Assembly (NCBI RefSeq): GCF_001613005.1
Contig: NZ_BDBN01000055.1
Location: forward strand, 1 to 64,000
Direction: 5' to 3'
DNA from: Nocardia nova NBRC 15556
GTDB taxonomy: Bacteria; Actinomycetota; Actinomycetes; Mycobacteriales; Mycobacteriaceae
DNA: 64,000 nt
Every line of letters starts with the position of its first letter. Position 1 is the stretch's first letter. Positions 8,133-17,781 of the stretch are shown in pieces. The notes under the pieces were generated by a model. The model ran no database searches. It saw only the letters and a program-made list of their open reading frames with translations, and was not told where the DNA came from. The translations under genes and the position numbers were made by a program.

Positions 8133-8753
8133 CTATGCGGTCGGCGGTCGCAGCCGGCCGCTGAGGACGGGGCGTTGGATGAGGTCTTCCTGAGGGATGC
8201 CCACGCCGAGGTTCTCGGCCAGTTTGTAGAACAGGCCGCGGAATCCCAGGAGGCCGTATTCGCACTCGTCGCCGTCGAGCCGGGCGCCTAGTGCGTGCAT
8301 CTGGTCGTCGAAGCGGTGCGGGTCGCTGCCGGCCCTGTCTTGTGGAGCGAGGTTCATACTCAGCAGCGTGTTGAGGCCGGTGACGAGCTCGCCGTTCTCG
8401 GCGTACAGGAACTCCACCATGGGGTTCTCGTTGTAAAGCAGTACGAGAGCAGCGGTTCCGGCGGACGCCCGACGGACGAGGTCGCGATCCTCGGCACACT
8501 TCCAGCTGCCGTGTTCCCAGGCCCATGCCCACCGGCCGTACTGTCCTGCGCTCACCACATACGCGCCGTTCACGTAGAGGAGGTCACCGAACTCCGCGAA
8601 GAAATCGTCCTGCGCACGCACCGCCACCGTGTCCTGATCGACATCCATCCGCTCCAACAACTGCCGGGCCGTCATGTCGCGTGCGAAGGTGAGGCCGAGC
8701 AGAGGCAGATCGCGCCCGTACATCCACCCCAACCCACCGGTCTGGGCACTCAT
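8133..8753 (-). CDS. DUF6461 domain protein
   Basis: The 206-residue protein matches the DUF6461 pattern common in Streptomyces and Nocardia: LGLTFARDMTARQLLERM at the start, GRWAWAWEHGSWKC in the middle and a FDDQMHAL helix near the C-terminus. The family has no established function and is often found in multiple copies, sometimes beside conflict or secretion genes. No signal peptide or TM segment is present. Confidence 0.82.
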   Translation of the reverse strand: MSAQTGGLGWMYGRDLPLLGLTFARDMTARQLLERMDVDQDTVAVRAQDDFFAEFGDLLYVNGAYVVSAGQYGRWAWAWEHGSWKCAEDRDLVRRASAGTAALVLLYNENPMVEFLYAENGELVTGLNTLLSMNLAPQDRAGSDPHRFDDQMHALGARLDGDECEYGLLGFRGLFYKLAENLGVGIPQEDLIQRPVLSGRLRPPTA

Positions 8754-9761
8754 GATGCCCTGAGCTTCCCGAGAAACCCTGCTGGTGCGGCATTCTCGGC
8801 CACCGCGAGACAGGTACGCCTCGCGAAATCATCGGACACCGTGGCCGGAATGCCAGGCGCCGTAGCAGCTGAAGCAGTCATAGCGGCAGATAGTGTCATG
8901 AAGCACCGACATTTCGGCGACGACCTCGCTCGCGAACCGCACCCTCCGGCCTGATTCGACCTGTTCTTCGTGCGTCCGAGGAGACGCCGAACCGCTCAGC
9001 TCCGGCGTTCGAAATGTGCTGTCACACCGCCGGTTTCGCCGAGTGCGTCACGGACGATCCGGTCGAGGACCTCGGCGGTATCGGTCGGATCGGCGCCGGG
9101 ATTGCGTGCGCCGCGGCGGGGCCGTGGGAGGCCGCCAGGTCGGCAGCGGCGTCCAGCAGCGAGTCCAGGGTGTGCGTCGGTTTCGACTCACTTGGCCTCT
9201 CGTGTGGCGCCCGCTGCACGATGCACTGATGGAGGACTCGATCGACCTCGCCGAGACCACACTGGTTCCCGGATCGGCGCCCCGGAACCACCACAATCGA
9301 GCCGCTCGCTTCCCGCGTGGACGGATCCACCGTGATCAGGTCCGCAAGAGCAGGATCCGACTGTAAACGTGCCCGGATCGTCTGCGTCGCACTCGGAGCC
9401 GCACCCACGACGCCGGCATCGTCACCCTCGACCGAGTCTTCGCCACCCCCCTCGACCGAGGTAGCCTGCCATTGCCTGAGGGTGACGCGGAGGGAAACGC
9501 CGATTGAATACTTCGCTCAGCAGGTACTTTTCGCTCGATACTCGAGCGCTGAAGGTTTGCTAGCGATCGCGGAATGGGTAACAGAACAGTAAGGCCGGCG
9601 TCCTGCCCGGCGTCGGCCTGCGCGTGAGCCGGCAGGCATGACGGGTCACGCGAAGTCGTTGCGGTGCCGCCGGGCCGATCGCCACCCCGGCGGCATCGCT
9701 ACGTTCGGTGAGACGGCAATGTTCGCCGACAACAGGCTGGGTCACCGAGAGTCGGCCGTGG
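8754..9761. other. about 1 kb without a well-supported gene
   Basis: Only a doubtful frame at 9022-9408 is found here. A perfect 7-bp hairpin, CGCTCGA (9532-9538) with TCGAGCG (9542-9548), stands alone. The region may be decayed coding sequence. Confidence 0.35.
9022..9408 (-). CDS. doubtful ORF, possibly a decayed gene
   Basis: The 128-codon GTG-started frame contains a protein-like middle (HTLDSLLDAAADLAASHG), after which the sense shifts: another frame then reads DTAEVLDRIVRDALGE and continues to a stop. That pattern suggests a frameshifted remnant rather than an intact gene. No family can be named. Confidence 0.25.
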   Translation of the reverse strand: MGAAPSATQTIRARLQSDPALADLITVDPSTREASGSIVVVPGRRSGNQCGLGEVDRVLHQCIVQRAPHERPSESKPTHTLDSLLDAAADLAASHGPAAAHAIPAPIRPIPPRSSTGSSVTHSAKPAV

Positions 9762-10286
9762 TCAGGGCGTCGGCGGCAGCATCGGGGACGGGGGCTCGTG
9801 AACCGTGACGAGAACGACGACGTCGCCGTAGCGGGCGCTGCCGCGTGCCAGCCGGTGGCCGAACTTCGCCAGGGGGATCTGCCACCGGTACTTGGCCTCG
9901 ATCTCGGCTTGAACGAACGACACCAGCGTGCCTGCGGTCACCACCTGCGCGTGTCCCTGGCGCTGGTGGGACCCCAGCGCCGGATGTCCGCGCCAATCGC
10001 CGGCCTGGACGAGCACACGGCCGTCGCGCAGCAGATCGTCGGCTTCCGGAGCTCGGGAGGAGACGCGAAATGCCAGCTGGCCGAGTCCGATAGGGACAAC
10101 CAGCCGTGGCACGGTCACCAACTGCTTCGGCCCGGCGACCCGGGTGACGAGCACCGTCTTGGCTTGCTGCCACTCCCGCGCGACCCCGGTCGCCGGAACC
10201 CGGTTTCGCGGCGTCGCCCGCGCCACCGGGACCGGGCGTGCGAGCCGAAGGGGTGCGGTGGGAAAATCGGTCAGGGTGTCTGTCAT
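9762..10286 (-). CDS. PPOX-class (F420/flavin-dependent) oxidoreductase-like protein
   Basis: The 174-residue protein has the split-barrel FMN/F420-binding pattern: a KTVLVTRVAGP strand pair, RLVVPIGLGQLAFRVS (substrate/cofactor strand), then VLVQAGDWRGHPALGS and AQVVTAG, where family members carry the dinucleotide-like loop. It ends with an IEAKYRWQIPLAKFG helix typical of this group. A good ribosome binding site (AGGAG) precedes the ATG. Substrate and cofactor (F420 or FMN) cannot be decided from sequence. The gene stands alone. Confidence 0.7.
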   Translation of the reverse strand: MTDTLTDFPTAPLRLARPVPVARATPRNRVPATGVAREWQQAKTVLVTRVAGPKQLVTVPRLVVPIGLGQLAFRVSSRAPEADDLLRDGRVLVQAGDWRGHPALGSHQRQGHAQVVTAGTLVSFVQAEIEAKYRWQIPLAKFGHRLARGSARYGDVVVLVTVHEPPSPMLPPTP

Positions 10287-10799
10287 CTCATTCGCTCCTC
10301 TCCGCGACGAATTCCGTTGCTGCTATCGCCGCCAAGGCGTACCGGAGACCGGCCTGGACCACCGGCCGCGCCGTGCCGGGGCCGGCACACGCCGTTCACG
10401 AAGGAGAGAGTGCCCAGTCCTCGAGGGATTTCACGGATTTGGCAGCTCGGGCTCGATCGGCCCCGCACGAGCATCCTTGATCGGCCGACTTCGATAGTGC
10501 ACGCACGTCGGCGCCGCGGCAACGATCCTGATCACAGCGGGCACGCGGCGGCGTGCAAGTGGGGCTCATCGACGCGCACTCGATCGCCGACGATTCCGAG
10601 TTGCGGCTGTCATGCCGACGCGGGCACTACGCCGCCGCGGACCTACTCGACCGAGTTTTACCCGTTAGCTGCGCCTTTGGCGTGCGGACCGGGGTGAGCA
10701 CCTGGACCGCGCCTACAACCAGTCCGCCCAGCACCGCCGCAGGGGTGCGCACATCGGGATTCGTGCCCAGTAGGCGCACACGCGACGCGAATGACGTTG
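10287..10799. other. 513-bp stretch, nothing recognised
   Basis: No frame gives protein-like sequence, and no strong hairpin or repeat was seen. It contains the promoter region of the PPOX gene at its left end. Confidence 0.4.
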
Positions 10800-11480
10800 T
10801 CACGCATCGGATTCGGCGGGCGACGGATCGCCCTCGGATACCTGATCGTCCGCCGCGGCATGGCGCCGCAGTCGCAGAGCCAGCTCCACATGACCGTTGT
10901 CGAGCAAGAATCCCAGAAACAGCGCGCGAAACGCCGCATGCACCGAATCCGGCGGCAGCGTGCCCGGCACCGCTAGTTCGTGCAGTGCCAACCCGTGCGC
11001 CAGGGCCGTGAACGCCGGTGCGGCCGCATCGGGTTCCGGGGCTCCGGCCGCGCGCACACCAGCGGCGGCCGCCCGGCGTGCGGCATCGAGCGCCCGCGCG
11101 GCGGCATCGCGGAACTCCGGGTGCCGCGCGGCGTGCAGATAGGCCTCGAACAACGCCGGCGTCTCCGGTGAGCGCGGGGTCGCGGCCGACGACAGCGCGG
11201 CGGCGATCTCATCGGGTGTGCTGTGCGCCTCGGCCAACGCCTCGGCGAGCGCGACCTGGGTATCGGCGTCGGCGTCGGTATAGACCCGCAGCGCTTCCTC
11301 GGTCAGCGCGTCGATCGAGTCGAAGAAGTAGCCGACCGTGGTCAGCGGCAGTCCGGCTCTTTCGGTGACCGCGCGATGAGTCACCCCGGCCACGCCCACG
11401 GTCGCGGCTACGTCGACAGCGGCCGCGAGCAGGGCTTCGCGTCGGGCCAGGGCACTGGGACGGTGGCGGCGCGCGGTCAC
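10800..11480 (-). CDS. TetR family transcriptional regulator
   Basis: The N-terminus has the TetR DNA-binding domain: LLAAAVDVAATVGVAGVTHR, then AVTERAGLPLTTVGYFFDSI, the helix-turn-helix followed by the Y-F-F recognition end. The C-terminal ligand domain is alanine-rich and helical. The start is a GTG. The gene is divergent from an amidase gene, and the 81-bp gap contains two related operators, so it most likely represses the amidase and itself. Confidence 0.9.
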   Translation of the reverse strand: MTARRHRPSALARREALLAAAVDVAATVGVAGVTHRAVTERAGLPLTTVGYFFDSIDALTEEALRVYTDADADTQVALAEALAEAHSTPDEIAAALSSAATPRSPETPALFEAYLHAARHPEFRDAAARALDAARRAAAAGVRAAGAPEPDAAAPAFTALAHGLALHELAVPGTLPPDSVHAAFRALFLGFLLDNGHVELALRLRRHAAADDQVSEGDPSPAESDA

Positions 11481-11500
11481 GATGCAACCCTAGGCCATCT

Positions 11501-11550
11501 CTGTAACTTCTTACAGTTTTCCTCTGGGCAGAGTCTGTACATTCTTCTAG
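11501..11550. promoter_or_regulatory. paired operators between TetR and amidase genes
   Basis: The first site is a perfect dyad, CTGTAA (11501-11506) and TTACAG (11511-11516) around CTTC. A second, degenerate copy CTGTACATTCTTCTAG lies at 11535-11550, offset by 34 bp. Both sit in the divergent promoter region, the second only 11 bp before the amidase ATG. Confidence 0.7.
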
Positions 11551-11561
11551 ACTCAGCCGCC

Positions 11562-12971
11562 ATGACGTCCCTTCACGCATTTCGCGACGATGCGCTCGCC
11601 GAGCACGACGCGGTCGCCCTCGCCGAACTGGTCCGCAACGGTTCGGTGAGCCCGCAGGAACTCGCCGCCGCCGCCATCGAGCGAGCACGTGCGGTCGACC
11701 CGCAACTGGACGCCGTCGCCTGCGCGATCTACGACGCCCCGCGCTACCACTCGAAGTCCGATTCCGCCCTCTACGGCGTGCCGACGTTCGTCAAGGACAA
11801 CACCGACCTGGCGGGACTGCCGACCAACCACGGCAGCGAGGCGTTCCGGGCGCGGCCGGCCGCGAAGAACGGCGCCTACGCCGAGCAGTTCCTCGGCACC
11901 GGGCTCACGGTGCTCGGCAAATCGCGACTGCCGGAGTTCGGCTTCAATGCCACCACCGAATTCATGACCGAACCTCCGACCCGCAACCCGTGGGATCTGG
12001 ATCGCTCGATCGGCGCCTCGTCGGGCGGTTCGGCCGCACTCGTCGCCGCGGGCGTGGTCCCGATCGCCCACGCCAACGACGGCGGCGGATCCATCCGCAT
12101 CCCGGCCGCATGCGGCGGGCTCGTCGGGCTCAAGCCGAGCCGAGGCCGCCACATCGACGGCGAACAGGCGCGGCATGTGCCGATCCACATGATCTCCGAG
12201 GGCGTGCTCACCCGCACCGTGCGCGACACCGCGGCCTTCGTCGCCGCTGCCGAAAACGTCTGGCGCAACCCGAAACTCGCCCCCATCGGCGAGGTCCGCG
12301 GCCCGGCACAACGACGGCTGCGCGTCGGGCTGCTCATGCACAGCGTCACCGGAGCCGAGGTCGACGCGCCCACCCGCGCCGCGGTCGAGCACACGGCCAC
12401 ACTGCTGGAGAAGGCCGGGCACGTCGTCGAACCGATCGCCCTCCCGGTGACCGAGCAGTTCGCGGTGGATTTCGTCCAATACTGGGCGCTACTGGCCGAT
12501 CTCGCGGTGAGCACGGGCAAGCTCATCCTGGACCGGTCGTTCGACGCGGCCGCCACCGACGGACTCACCCGCGGACTGCGCGCCCATCACCGCCGCAATC
12601 TGCACCGCACGCCGGCGGCGCTGCGCCGGCTGCGGCGCATCCCGGCGGCATATGCGCGAATGTTCGCCCGGCTGGAAGTCGTTGTGTCGCCGGTACTCTC
12701 ACACACCACACCGCCGCTGGGCCACATCGCCCCGACCGTCGCCTTCCCGGAACTGATCGACCGGCTCACCCGCTACGTCAGCTACACACCACTGAACAAC
12801 ATCGCCGGCACCCCGGCGATCTCCCTGCCGATGGGCCGCACCACCGAAGGCCTGCCGGTCGGCGTGCAACTATCGGCGGCCCACGGCGACGAACGCACCC
12901 TGATCGAACTGGCCTACCTCCTCGAAGCCGAACAACCCTTCCCCCGCATCCAGGAGCACCCGAACCCCTGA
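11562..12971 (+). CDS. amidase (amidase signature family)
   Basis: A 469-residue amidase-signature enzyme with a complete Ser-cisSer-Lys triad: K78 in FVKDN, S153 in GASSGGSA and nucleophile S177 in DGGGSIRIPA. It hydrolyses amides to the carboxylic acid and ammonia in the cytoplasm; the substrate is unknown. The C-terminal block NNIAGTPAISLPMG and PVGVQL is typical. The ATG at 11562 follows the operator region. It is divergent from, and probably controlled by, the TetR protein. Confidence 0.93.
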   Translation: MTSLHAFRDDALAEHDAVALAELVRNGSVSPQELAAAAIERARAVDPQLDAVACAIYDAPRYHSKSDSALYGVPTFVKDNTDLAGLPTNHGSEAFRARPAAKNGAYAEQFLGTGLTVLGKSRLPEFGFNATTEFMTEPPTRNPWDLDRSIGASSGGSAALVAAGVVPIAHANDGGGSIRIPAACGGLVGLKPSRGRHIDGEQARHVPIHMISEGVLTRTVRDTAAFVAAAENVWRNPKLAPIGEVRGPAQRRLRVGLLMHSVTGAEVDAPTRAAVEHTATLLEKAGHVVEPIALPVTEQFAVDFVQYWALLADLAVSTGKLILDRSFDAAATDGLTRGLRAHHRRNLHRTPAALRRLRRIPAAYARMFARLEVVVSPVLSHTTPPLGHIAPTVAFPELIDRLTRYVSYTPLNNIAGTPAISLPMGRTTEGLPVGVQLSAAHGDERTLIELAYLLEAEQPFPRIQEHPNP

Positions 12972-13263
12972 CACCACGGTGCGGCGACAGGGTGTGGCTC
13001 CGTGCGTGCTGTATGGATGGATTGCGACAGCGGGTCGACGATGCGCTCGCATTGATGGTGCTCGCGCGCGCACCTCACATCGAGCGCACAAGGCGACGAA
13101 GTCGTGACCCGCATCATGGCCGCGATATGCGCACACCTCAGCTGAGTCGGCACCCCCGCGAGCCGGACGCATTCGAAGACGAATTCAGCAGCAGGACTGC
13201 ATCATTCGTCACTTATCAGGGCTCGCTCGCTCTCCTCGGTGATAGAAGGGACCGGGGCGACGC

Positions 13264-14193
13264 TCACCGGTCGACAGCGGAAGGTTCGCGGTCGTTGCGG
13301 TAGCGGCCGGGGGATGTGCCGAATTGCTTCTTGAACGCGTGGGAGAAGGCGTAGGGGTTGGCGTATCCGACCTGTTCGGCGATGGTGGGCAAGGGGTCGG
13401 TGGTGTCGCGCAGCAGTGCGGCGGCTCGCGTCAGGCGCCACCAGGTCAGATATCCCATCGGCGGCCGGCCGACGAGGCCGGCGAATCGGCGGGTCAGAGT
13501 GGCGCGCGAGACTCCGGTTTCCGCGGCGAGGCTGTCGGTGGTCCAGGGCGCGGCCGGTGCGGAGTGCAGTGCCCGCAGGGCGGTGGCGGTGACCGGGTCG
13601 GTGAGCGCGGCCGACCAGAGACCGGCATCGTTGTCTCTCATCCACGCGCGGATCATGTAGACCAGCAGCAGATCGAGCAGGCTCGGAACGGCGATGCAGG
13701 AACCGGGGCTGCGCTTGTCGGCTTCCAATGCGAGCAGGTCGATGACGGCGCGCAGTTCGCGATGATCGCCGATGCGATCCGGAAGGTGGATGACGGTCGG
13801 CAACTCCGCGACGAGGGGATGCTGCCCTCGGCGGTCGAGCCGATATGTGCCGCACAACACCTCGAAACCGCCTGCGCCCGAGTCTGTTTCATTCGGCTGC
13901 GCGGCCCGCCATTGCTCGAACGGGATCGCCCGTGTCGTAGCCGGGGTGTCGGTGGCCCGGTCGGCGAGCAGATGCCCGGTCCCGTGGGGCAGCAGAACCG
14001 CGTCGCCGGTGCCGAGGGTCACCGGATCGCCCTGGTCGGGAAGCAATCGGCAGCTCCCCCGCAACACGATGTGGAAGCCGGCGCCGGAGTAGGGCGCGAG
14101 CCGGGTGCACCAGTCGCGCTCGCGGGTGAACAGCCGGCTCGACGACGGCTGCCCCAGTCGCACGGCCGCGATCGCATCGCTCAGCACATCCAC
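13264..14193 (-). CDS. AraC family regulator with cupin-type sensor domain
   Basis: The N-terminal half is a cupin domain (GAGFHIVLRGSCRLLPD, LGTGDAVLLPHGTGHLL), and the C-terminal half has two AraC helix-turn-helix motifs, SLAAETGVSRATLTRRF and IAEQVGYANPYAFSHAFKKQ, ending GTSPGRYR. The start is GTG. It is divergent from a metallo-beta-lactamase-fold hydrolase gene 100 bp away, its likely target. Confidence 0.92.
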   Translation of the reverse strand: MDVLSDAIAAVRLGQPSSSRLFTRERDWCTRLAPYSGAGFHIVLRGSCRLLPDQGDPVTLGTGDAVLLPHGTGHLLADRATDTPATTRAIPFEQWRAAQPNETDSGAGGFEVLCGTYRLDRRGQHPLVAELPTVIHLPDRIGDHRELRAVIDLLALEADKRSPGSCIAVPSLLDLLLVYMIRAWMRDNDAGLWSAALTDPVTATALRALHSAPAAPWTTDSLAAETGVSRATLTRRFAGLVGRPPMGYLTWWRLTRAAALLRDTTDPLPTIAEQVGYANPYAFSHAFKKQFGTSPGRYRNDREPSAVDR

Positions 14194-14295
14194 AGAGCAA
14201 TCCTACGGAGAGCCGCTCACGGTTGATCCGTTTGCGTATTCAAGTGAGCATCCTGGGCATTGATCGGCTCGGTTGCGGTCCATACCGTCGCGAGT

Positions 14296-15210
14296 ATGGA
14301 AAGTTCGCAGAGCATCGTGCTGGGTGATGTCGAAATCTTCCGCGTGATCGAATGGCACGGCACCCTGATGCCAGGCCCCGACCTGTTGCCGGACACGACC
14401 GATCGGACCTGGCGCGACAACGAGGACTGGCTCGCACCCGATCATTGGGATCCCGCTACCGAGTTGGCGGTCGCGGCAATCCAAACCTGGGTAGTGCGCA
14501 GCGCCGGGCGCACGATCCTGATCGACACCGGCGTCGGCAACGGGCGCGAACGGCCCGCCCGCGCGTTGTTCCACCACCGTCACGGTGATTTCCTCGACCG
14601 TCTGGCTCGTGCTGGGGTGCACCCGGACGATGTGGATCTCGTGATCAACACTCATCTGCACGGCGATCACGTCGGCTGGAACACTCATGACGTCGACGGG
14701 CAATGGGTGCCGACATTTCCCAACGCGCGATACCTGATTCCGGCCGCCGACGACGCCTACTTCGGGCCCGACGGCGGCTACGCAGGCGGGCGCCGCCCCG
14801 ACGACCGGCTGCTCTACGACGACAGCGTCGCACCGATCCACCGTGCCGGTCAGGCAGTCCTCTGGGACGACAGCTACCGGATCGACGAGAACCTGATCCT
14901 GGAATCCGCACCCGGCCACACCCCGGGTTCCGCGGTATTGCAGGTGAACTCCGGCACCGACCGCGCCGTCTTCGTCGGCGATATGGTCCACAGCCCACTG
15001 CAACTGCTCGAACCCTCGCACAGCAGCTGCCTGTGCCTCGACCCACACCGGGCCGCCACCACCCGGCGCCGAATTCTCGAACGCGCCGCCGACCGACGGC
15101 AATTGGTGATCCCCGCCCACCTCGCCGGGCCAGGAGCAGTCGAAATACGCCGCAGGGGAACACATTTCACACTCGGCGAATGGGCCGTGGCCGCAGCGGC
15201 ACCACGCTGA
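14296..15210 (+). CDS. MBL-fold metallohydrolase
   Basis: The 304-residue protein has the metallo-beta-lactamase zinc motif NTHLHGDHVGW, an early strand RTILIDTGVGN, the later ESAPGHTPGSAVL histidine motif and VGDMVH, so both metal sites look complete. Relatives include lactonases and ester hydrolases. No signal peptide is seen. The ATG at 14296 is chosen over an upstream one because it begins the conserved sequence. It is divergent from the AraC-type regulator. Confidence 0.9.
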   Translation: MESSQSIVLGDVEIFRVIEWHGTLMPGPDLLPDTTDRTWRDNEDWLAPDHWDPATELAVAAIQTWVVRSAGRTILIDTGVGNGRERPARALFHHRHGDFLDRLARAGVHPDDVDLVINTHLHGDHVGWNTHDVDGQWVPTFPNARYLIPAADDAYFGPDGGYAGGRRPDDRLLYDDSVAPIHRAGQAVLWDDSYRIDENLILESAPGHTPGSAVLQVNSGTDRAVFVGDMVHSPLQLLEPSHSSCLCLDPHRAATTRRRILERAADRRQLVIPAHLAGPGAVEIRRRGTHFTLGEWAVAAAAPR

Positions 15211-15442
15211 CATCGGCAACCCCGACCCCCGCATCGCCGACCCGGCCCGTTGGACGCCGCGGGCCACGCAGGGCCGTACGTGCAGTAGGCAGCACGATGA
15301 CCAGCGCCGTCACCGGCCCGGCGCGGTGCCCATCGTTTCGAGACACGACTCGGGTCAAGATGCGCGAAGCGGCCCGGAACGGACCGCGTGGACCACAATA
15401 GGGACCGTATCGGGCTTGTCGGCAACAGTGAGGAGTACAGCG

Positions 15443-16390
15443 ATGGCGGTGCATGTCAATGTCGACAATTTCGTGCGGGCCGAGACGGATCGGATGTTCG
15501 CCGATCTGCAGCGCGACGCCGGCGGGATCAACACCTTTCTGCACAATCGGGAACCGGCCTCGATCGATCGTCAGACCGTGATCCGCCTCAACCGCGACAC
15601 CCTCTACAGCTTCGCCGTCGTCGACCTCGCCGCGGGCGCGACCGTGACGCTGCCCGAACACGGCGACCGATACCTGTCGGCCATGGTGGTCAGCGAGGAC
15701 CACTACGTCGAAAAGGTCTTTCACGATGCCGGGTCCTATGAACTGCGGTCCGACGACTGCGGCACCGACTATGCCCTGGTGGCGGTACGGATCCTCGCCG
15801 ACCCGAATTCCGCCGAGGACCTCGCGGCGGTTGCGGCCCTGCAAGACGGACTCTCGCTCACCGCCGGCTCGGCGCGCGAGTTCGTCCCACCCCACTACGA
15901 CACCGCCGGGCTGGACGCCACCCGCACGGCGCTGCTGACCCTGGCCGCGGGCATGAACGGTTTCGACGCGACGTTCGGCCGCCGCGATCAGGTCGACCCG
16001 GTGCGTCATCTGATCGGTACGGCGGCCGGCTGGGGCGGGCTGCCCAGCGAGGAAGCCTCCTACGTCGGCGTGGCTCCCGACCTGCCGCCCGGCAACTACG
16101 AGTTCACCCTGCGCGAGGTGCCCGTCGACGGGTTCTGGTCGGTCTCGGTCTACAACGCGGCCGGCTATTTCGAGAAGAATCCGCGAAACAGCTACAGCGT
16201 CAACAACATCACCGGAGTGCCGAACGCGGACGGATCGGTCACGGTCCGGTTCGGCGACTTCCCCGACAGCGTTCCCAACGCGATCCCCACCCCCGAGGGC
16301 TGGAACGTCGTGGTCCGGTTGTACCGGCCCCGCCCCGAGATCCTCACCGGCGCATGGGCGCTGCCGGAGCTGGTGCCGGCGCGCGAGTGA
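15443..16390 (+). CDS. DUF1254/DUF1214 domain protein
   Basis: This 315-residue protein begins after a GTGAGGAG ribosome binding site. It has the DUF1254 block with IDRQTVIRLNRDTLYSFAVV and the DUF1214 block with PPGNYEFTLREVPVDGFWSV and YSVNNITG. The family function is unknown; members are predicted beta-rich proteins, often near steroid or lipid genes in actinobacteria. No signal peptide is present, unlike many longer homologues. The gene stands alone. Confidence 0.85.
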   Translation: MAVHVNVDNFVRAETDRMFADLQRDAGGINTFLHNREPASIDRQTVIRLNRDTLYSFAVVDLAAGATVTLPEHGDRYLSAMVVSEDHYVEKVFHDAGSYELRSDDCGTDYALVAVRILADPNSAEDLAAVAALQDGLSLTAGSAREFVPPHYDTAGLDATRTALLTLAAGMNGFDATFGRRDQVDPVRHLIGTAAGWGGLPSEEASYVGVAPDLPPGNYEFTLREVPVDGFWSVSVYNAAGYFEKNPRNSYSVNNITGVPNADGSVTVRFGDFPDSVPNAIPTPEGWNVVVRLYRPRPEILTGAWALPELVPARE

Positions 16391-16521
16391 CCGCTCCACG
16401 ACCGGCGGTTCGTGCCGGTTTCCGAAATGCGTTCGCTTCGCATACCCACTCCCCACAGCTGCCCCGGTGAAATACTGGTACCCGGTATCACCAACTGCCG
16501 GCGACAGTTTCGAGCCGGCGG

Positions 16522-17646
16522 ATGCCGCTCACGGATTGGGAGACGTTTGTGCAGTACATGCCCCAGATCGCATCGGATATCGCCGCAATGCACGCCCAGT
16601 ACCAGGAACTTCTCCATGAGGATCGATGGTCACTGCGCGCTCTGTTCAGTACAGACGACTGCGATATCGCGCAATATTGCAGCAGTTTCAGACCCAACCG
16701 GTTCGGCGCCCGAGCCTGCGCGGAGGTCGAGGCCTTCTGCCGCAGGCACCGGATCTGGCTGGAAAGGGGTGGTGCCGCCTACAACTCGATGACGCCCTAC
16801 CTGCATCCACGCACGATCAGCCTCGCGCGGATGACGACGATCGGTATCTACAACGCAATCCTGTTCGCGCTCAACGACACCGTGGGCCGCGAGAAGTTCA
16901 GCCACCTGTCCGAGGCCGAGCGAGCGCAGGCACAACTCGAGGTCGACCGGCTGTGTCGATTATTCGAGTCCGGCCGGATCCGGCCGGACAACTCCACGCC
17001 CATTGTCGAGGCGACCGTCGAATTCTTGACGACCCTCACCGATCAAGCCGAGCCGGTGTGGCTGGAGCGATTCCGCGCATCGACGATCGACCATTTGCGC
17101 TCGGCGATCCGCGATCAGAATGTCGGCGCACGCGGTGACCTGCTCAGCGTCGACGACTACATCGCCCTGCGTAACGAGGTCTCGGGGATGTACCCCGCGA
17201 TCCAGCTGTGCGAGTTCGCGCGCGACACCACCCTGCCCTGGGACCGGCTCGCGGCCGCGGGCCTCGCCGAGGATCTGCGCACGCTGGAACGTCTCACCGC
17301 CGAAGTCGGAGCGCTGATGAACGATGTCTTCTCCTTCGAGAAGGAGGTCATCGTGGACCGCTCGGATTTCAACCTCATCTCGATTCTGCTGCTCAATACG
17401 CCCGGCGCGACGCTGGCCGACGCCGTGCTCGGCGCCGCGCAGATCGTGCGCGAGCGATTCACCGACTTCCGCGGGCTACGGCAGGATCTGCTCGACCGCT
17501 GCCCCGCACTCAGCCCACCACTGGCCGCCGCCGTCACCGCCTACGCCGACGACCTCGATCAATGCGTCCAGGCGAGCTGGGTGTGGCAATGCGCCACCTC
17601 CCGCTACAAGGGCCGGTCGATATTCGCCGAGGCTCACCACCGGTGA
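16522..17646 (+). CDS. class I terpene synthase with unusual aspartate-rich motif
   Basis: The 374-residue protein has the bacterial terpene cyclase fold. The NSE metal motif is intact, NDVFSFEKE with N267, S271 and E275, and an RY pair is at 361-362. The first metal motif, normally DDxx(D/E), reads NDTVGRE at 118-124, so the first aspartate is asparagine and the region is degenerate. The enzyme would ionise a prenyl diphosphate with Mg2+ and cyclise it. No prenyl diphosphate synthase or P450 is adjacent, so the product is unknown. A GTG nine codons downstream is an alternative start. Confidence 0.88.
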   Translation: MPLTDWETFVQYMPQIASDIAAMHAQYQELLHEDRWSLRALFSTDDCDIAQYCSSFRPNRFGARACAEVEAFCRRHRIWLERGGAAYNSMTPYLHPRTISLARMTTIGIYNAILFALNDTVGREKFSHLSEAERAQAQLEVDRLCRLFESGRIRPDNSTPIVEATVEFLTTLTDQAEPVWLERFRASTIDHLRSAIRDQNVGARGDLLSVDDYIALRNEVSGMYPAIQLCEFARDTTLPWDRLAAAGLAEDLRTLERLTAEVGALMNDVFSFEKEVIVDRSDFNLISILLLNTPGATLADAVLGAAQIVRERFTDFRGLRQDLLDRCPALSPPLAAAVTAYADDLDQCVQASWVWQCATSRYKGRSIFAEAHHR

Positions 17647-17781
17647 GCAGTCCACCGATGACGTGACGAATCGGGCATGCAGTACCTTTGTCTGCAGCGT
17701 CACGATCAGCAGTACCAGCCGGGGGAAGTTTCGCCGGGCACCGAAGTAGCAGCAGAAGCGCATCGGACATGGGGAGTTGGA

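Noticed and set aside
10553..11011. A 152-codon plus-strand frame across 10553-11011
   Set aside because: Most of it is antisense to the TetR gene and the rest has no protein-like pattern.
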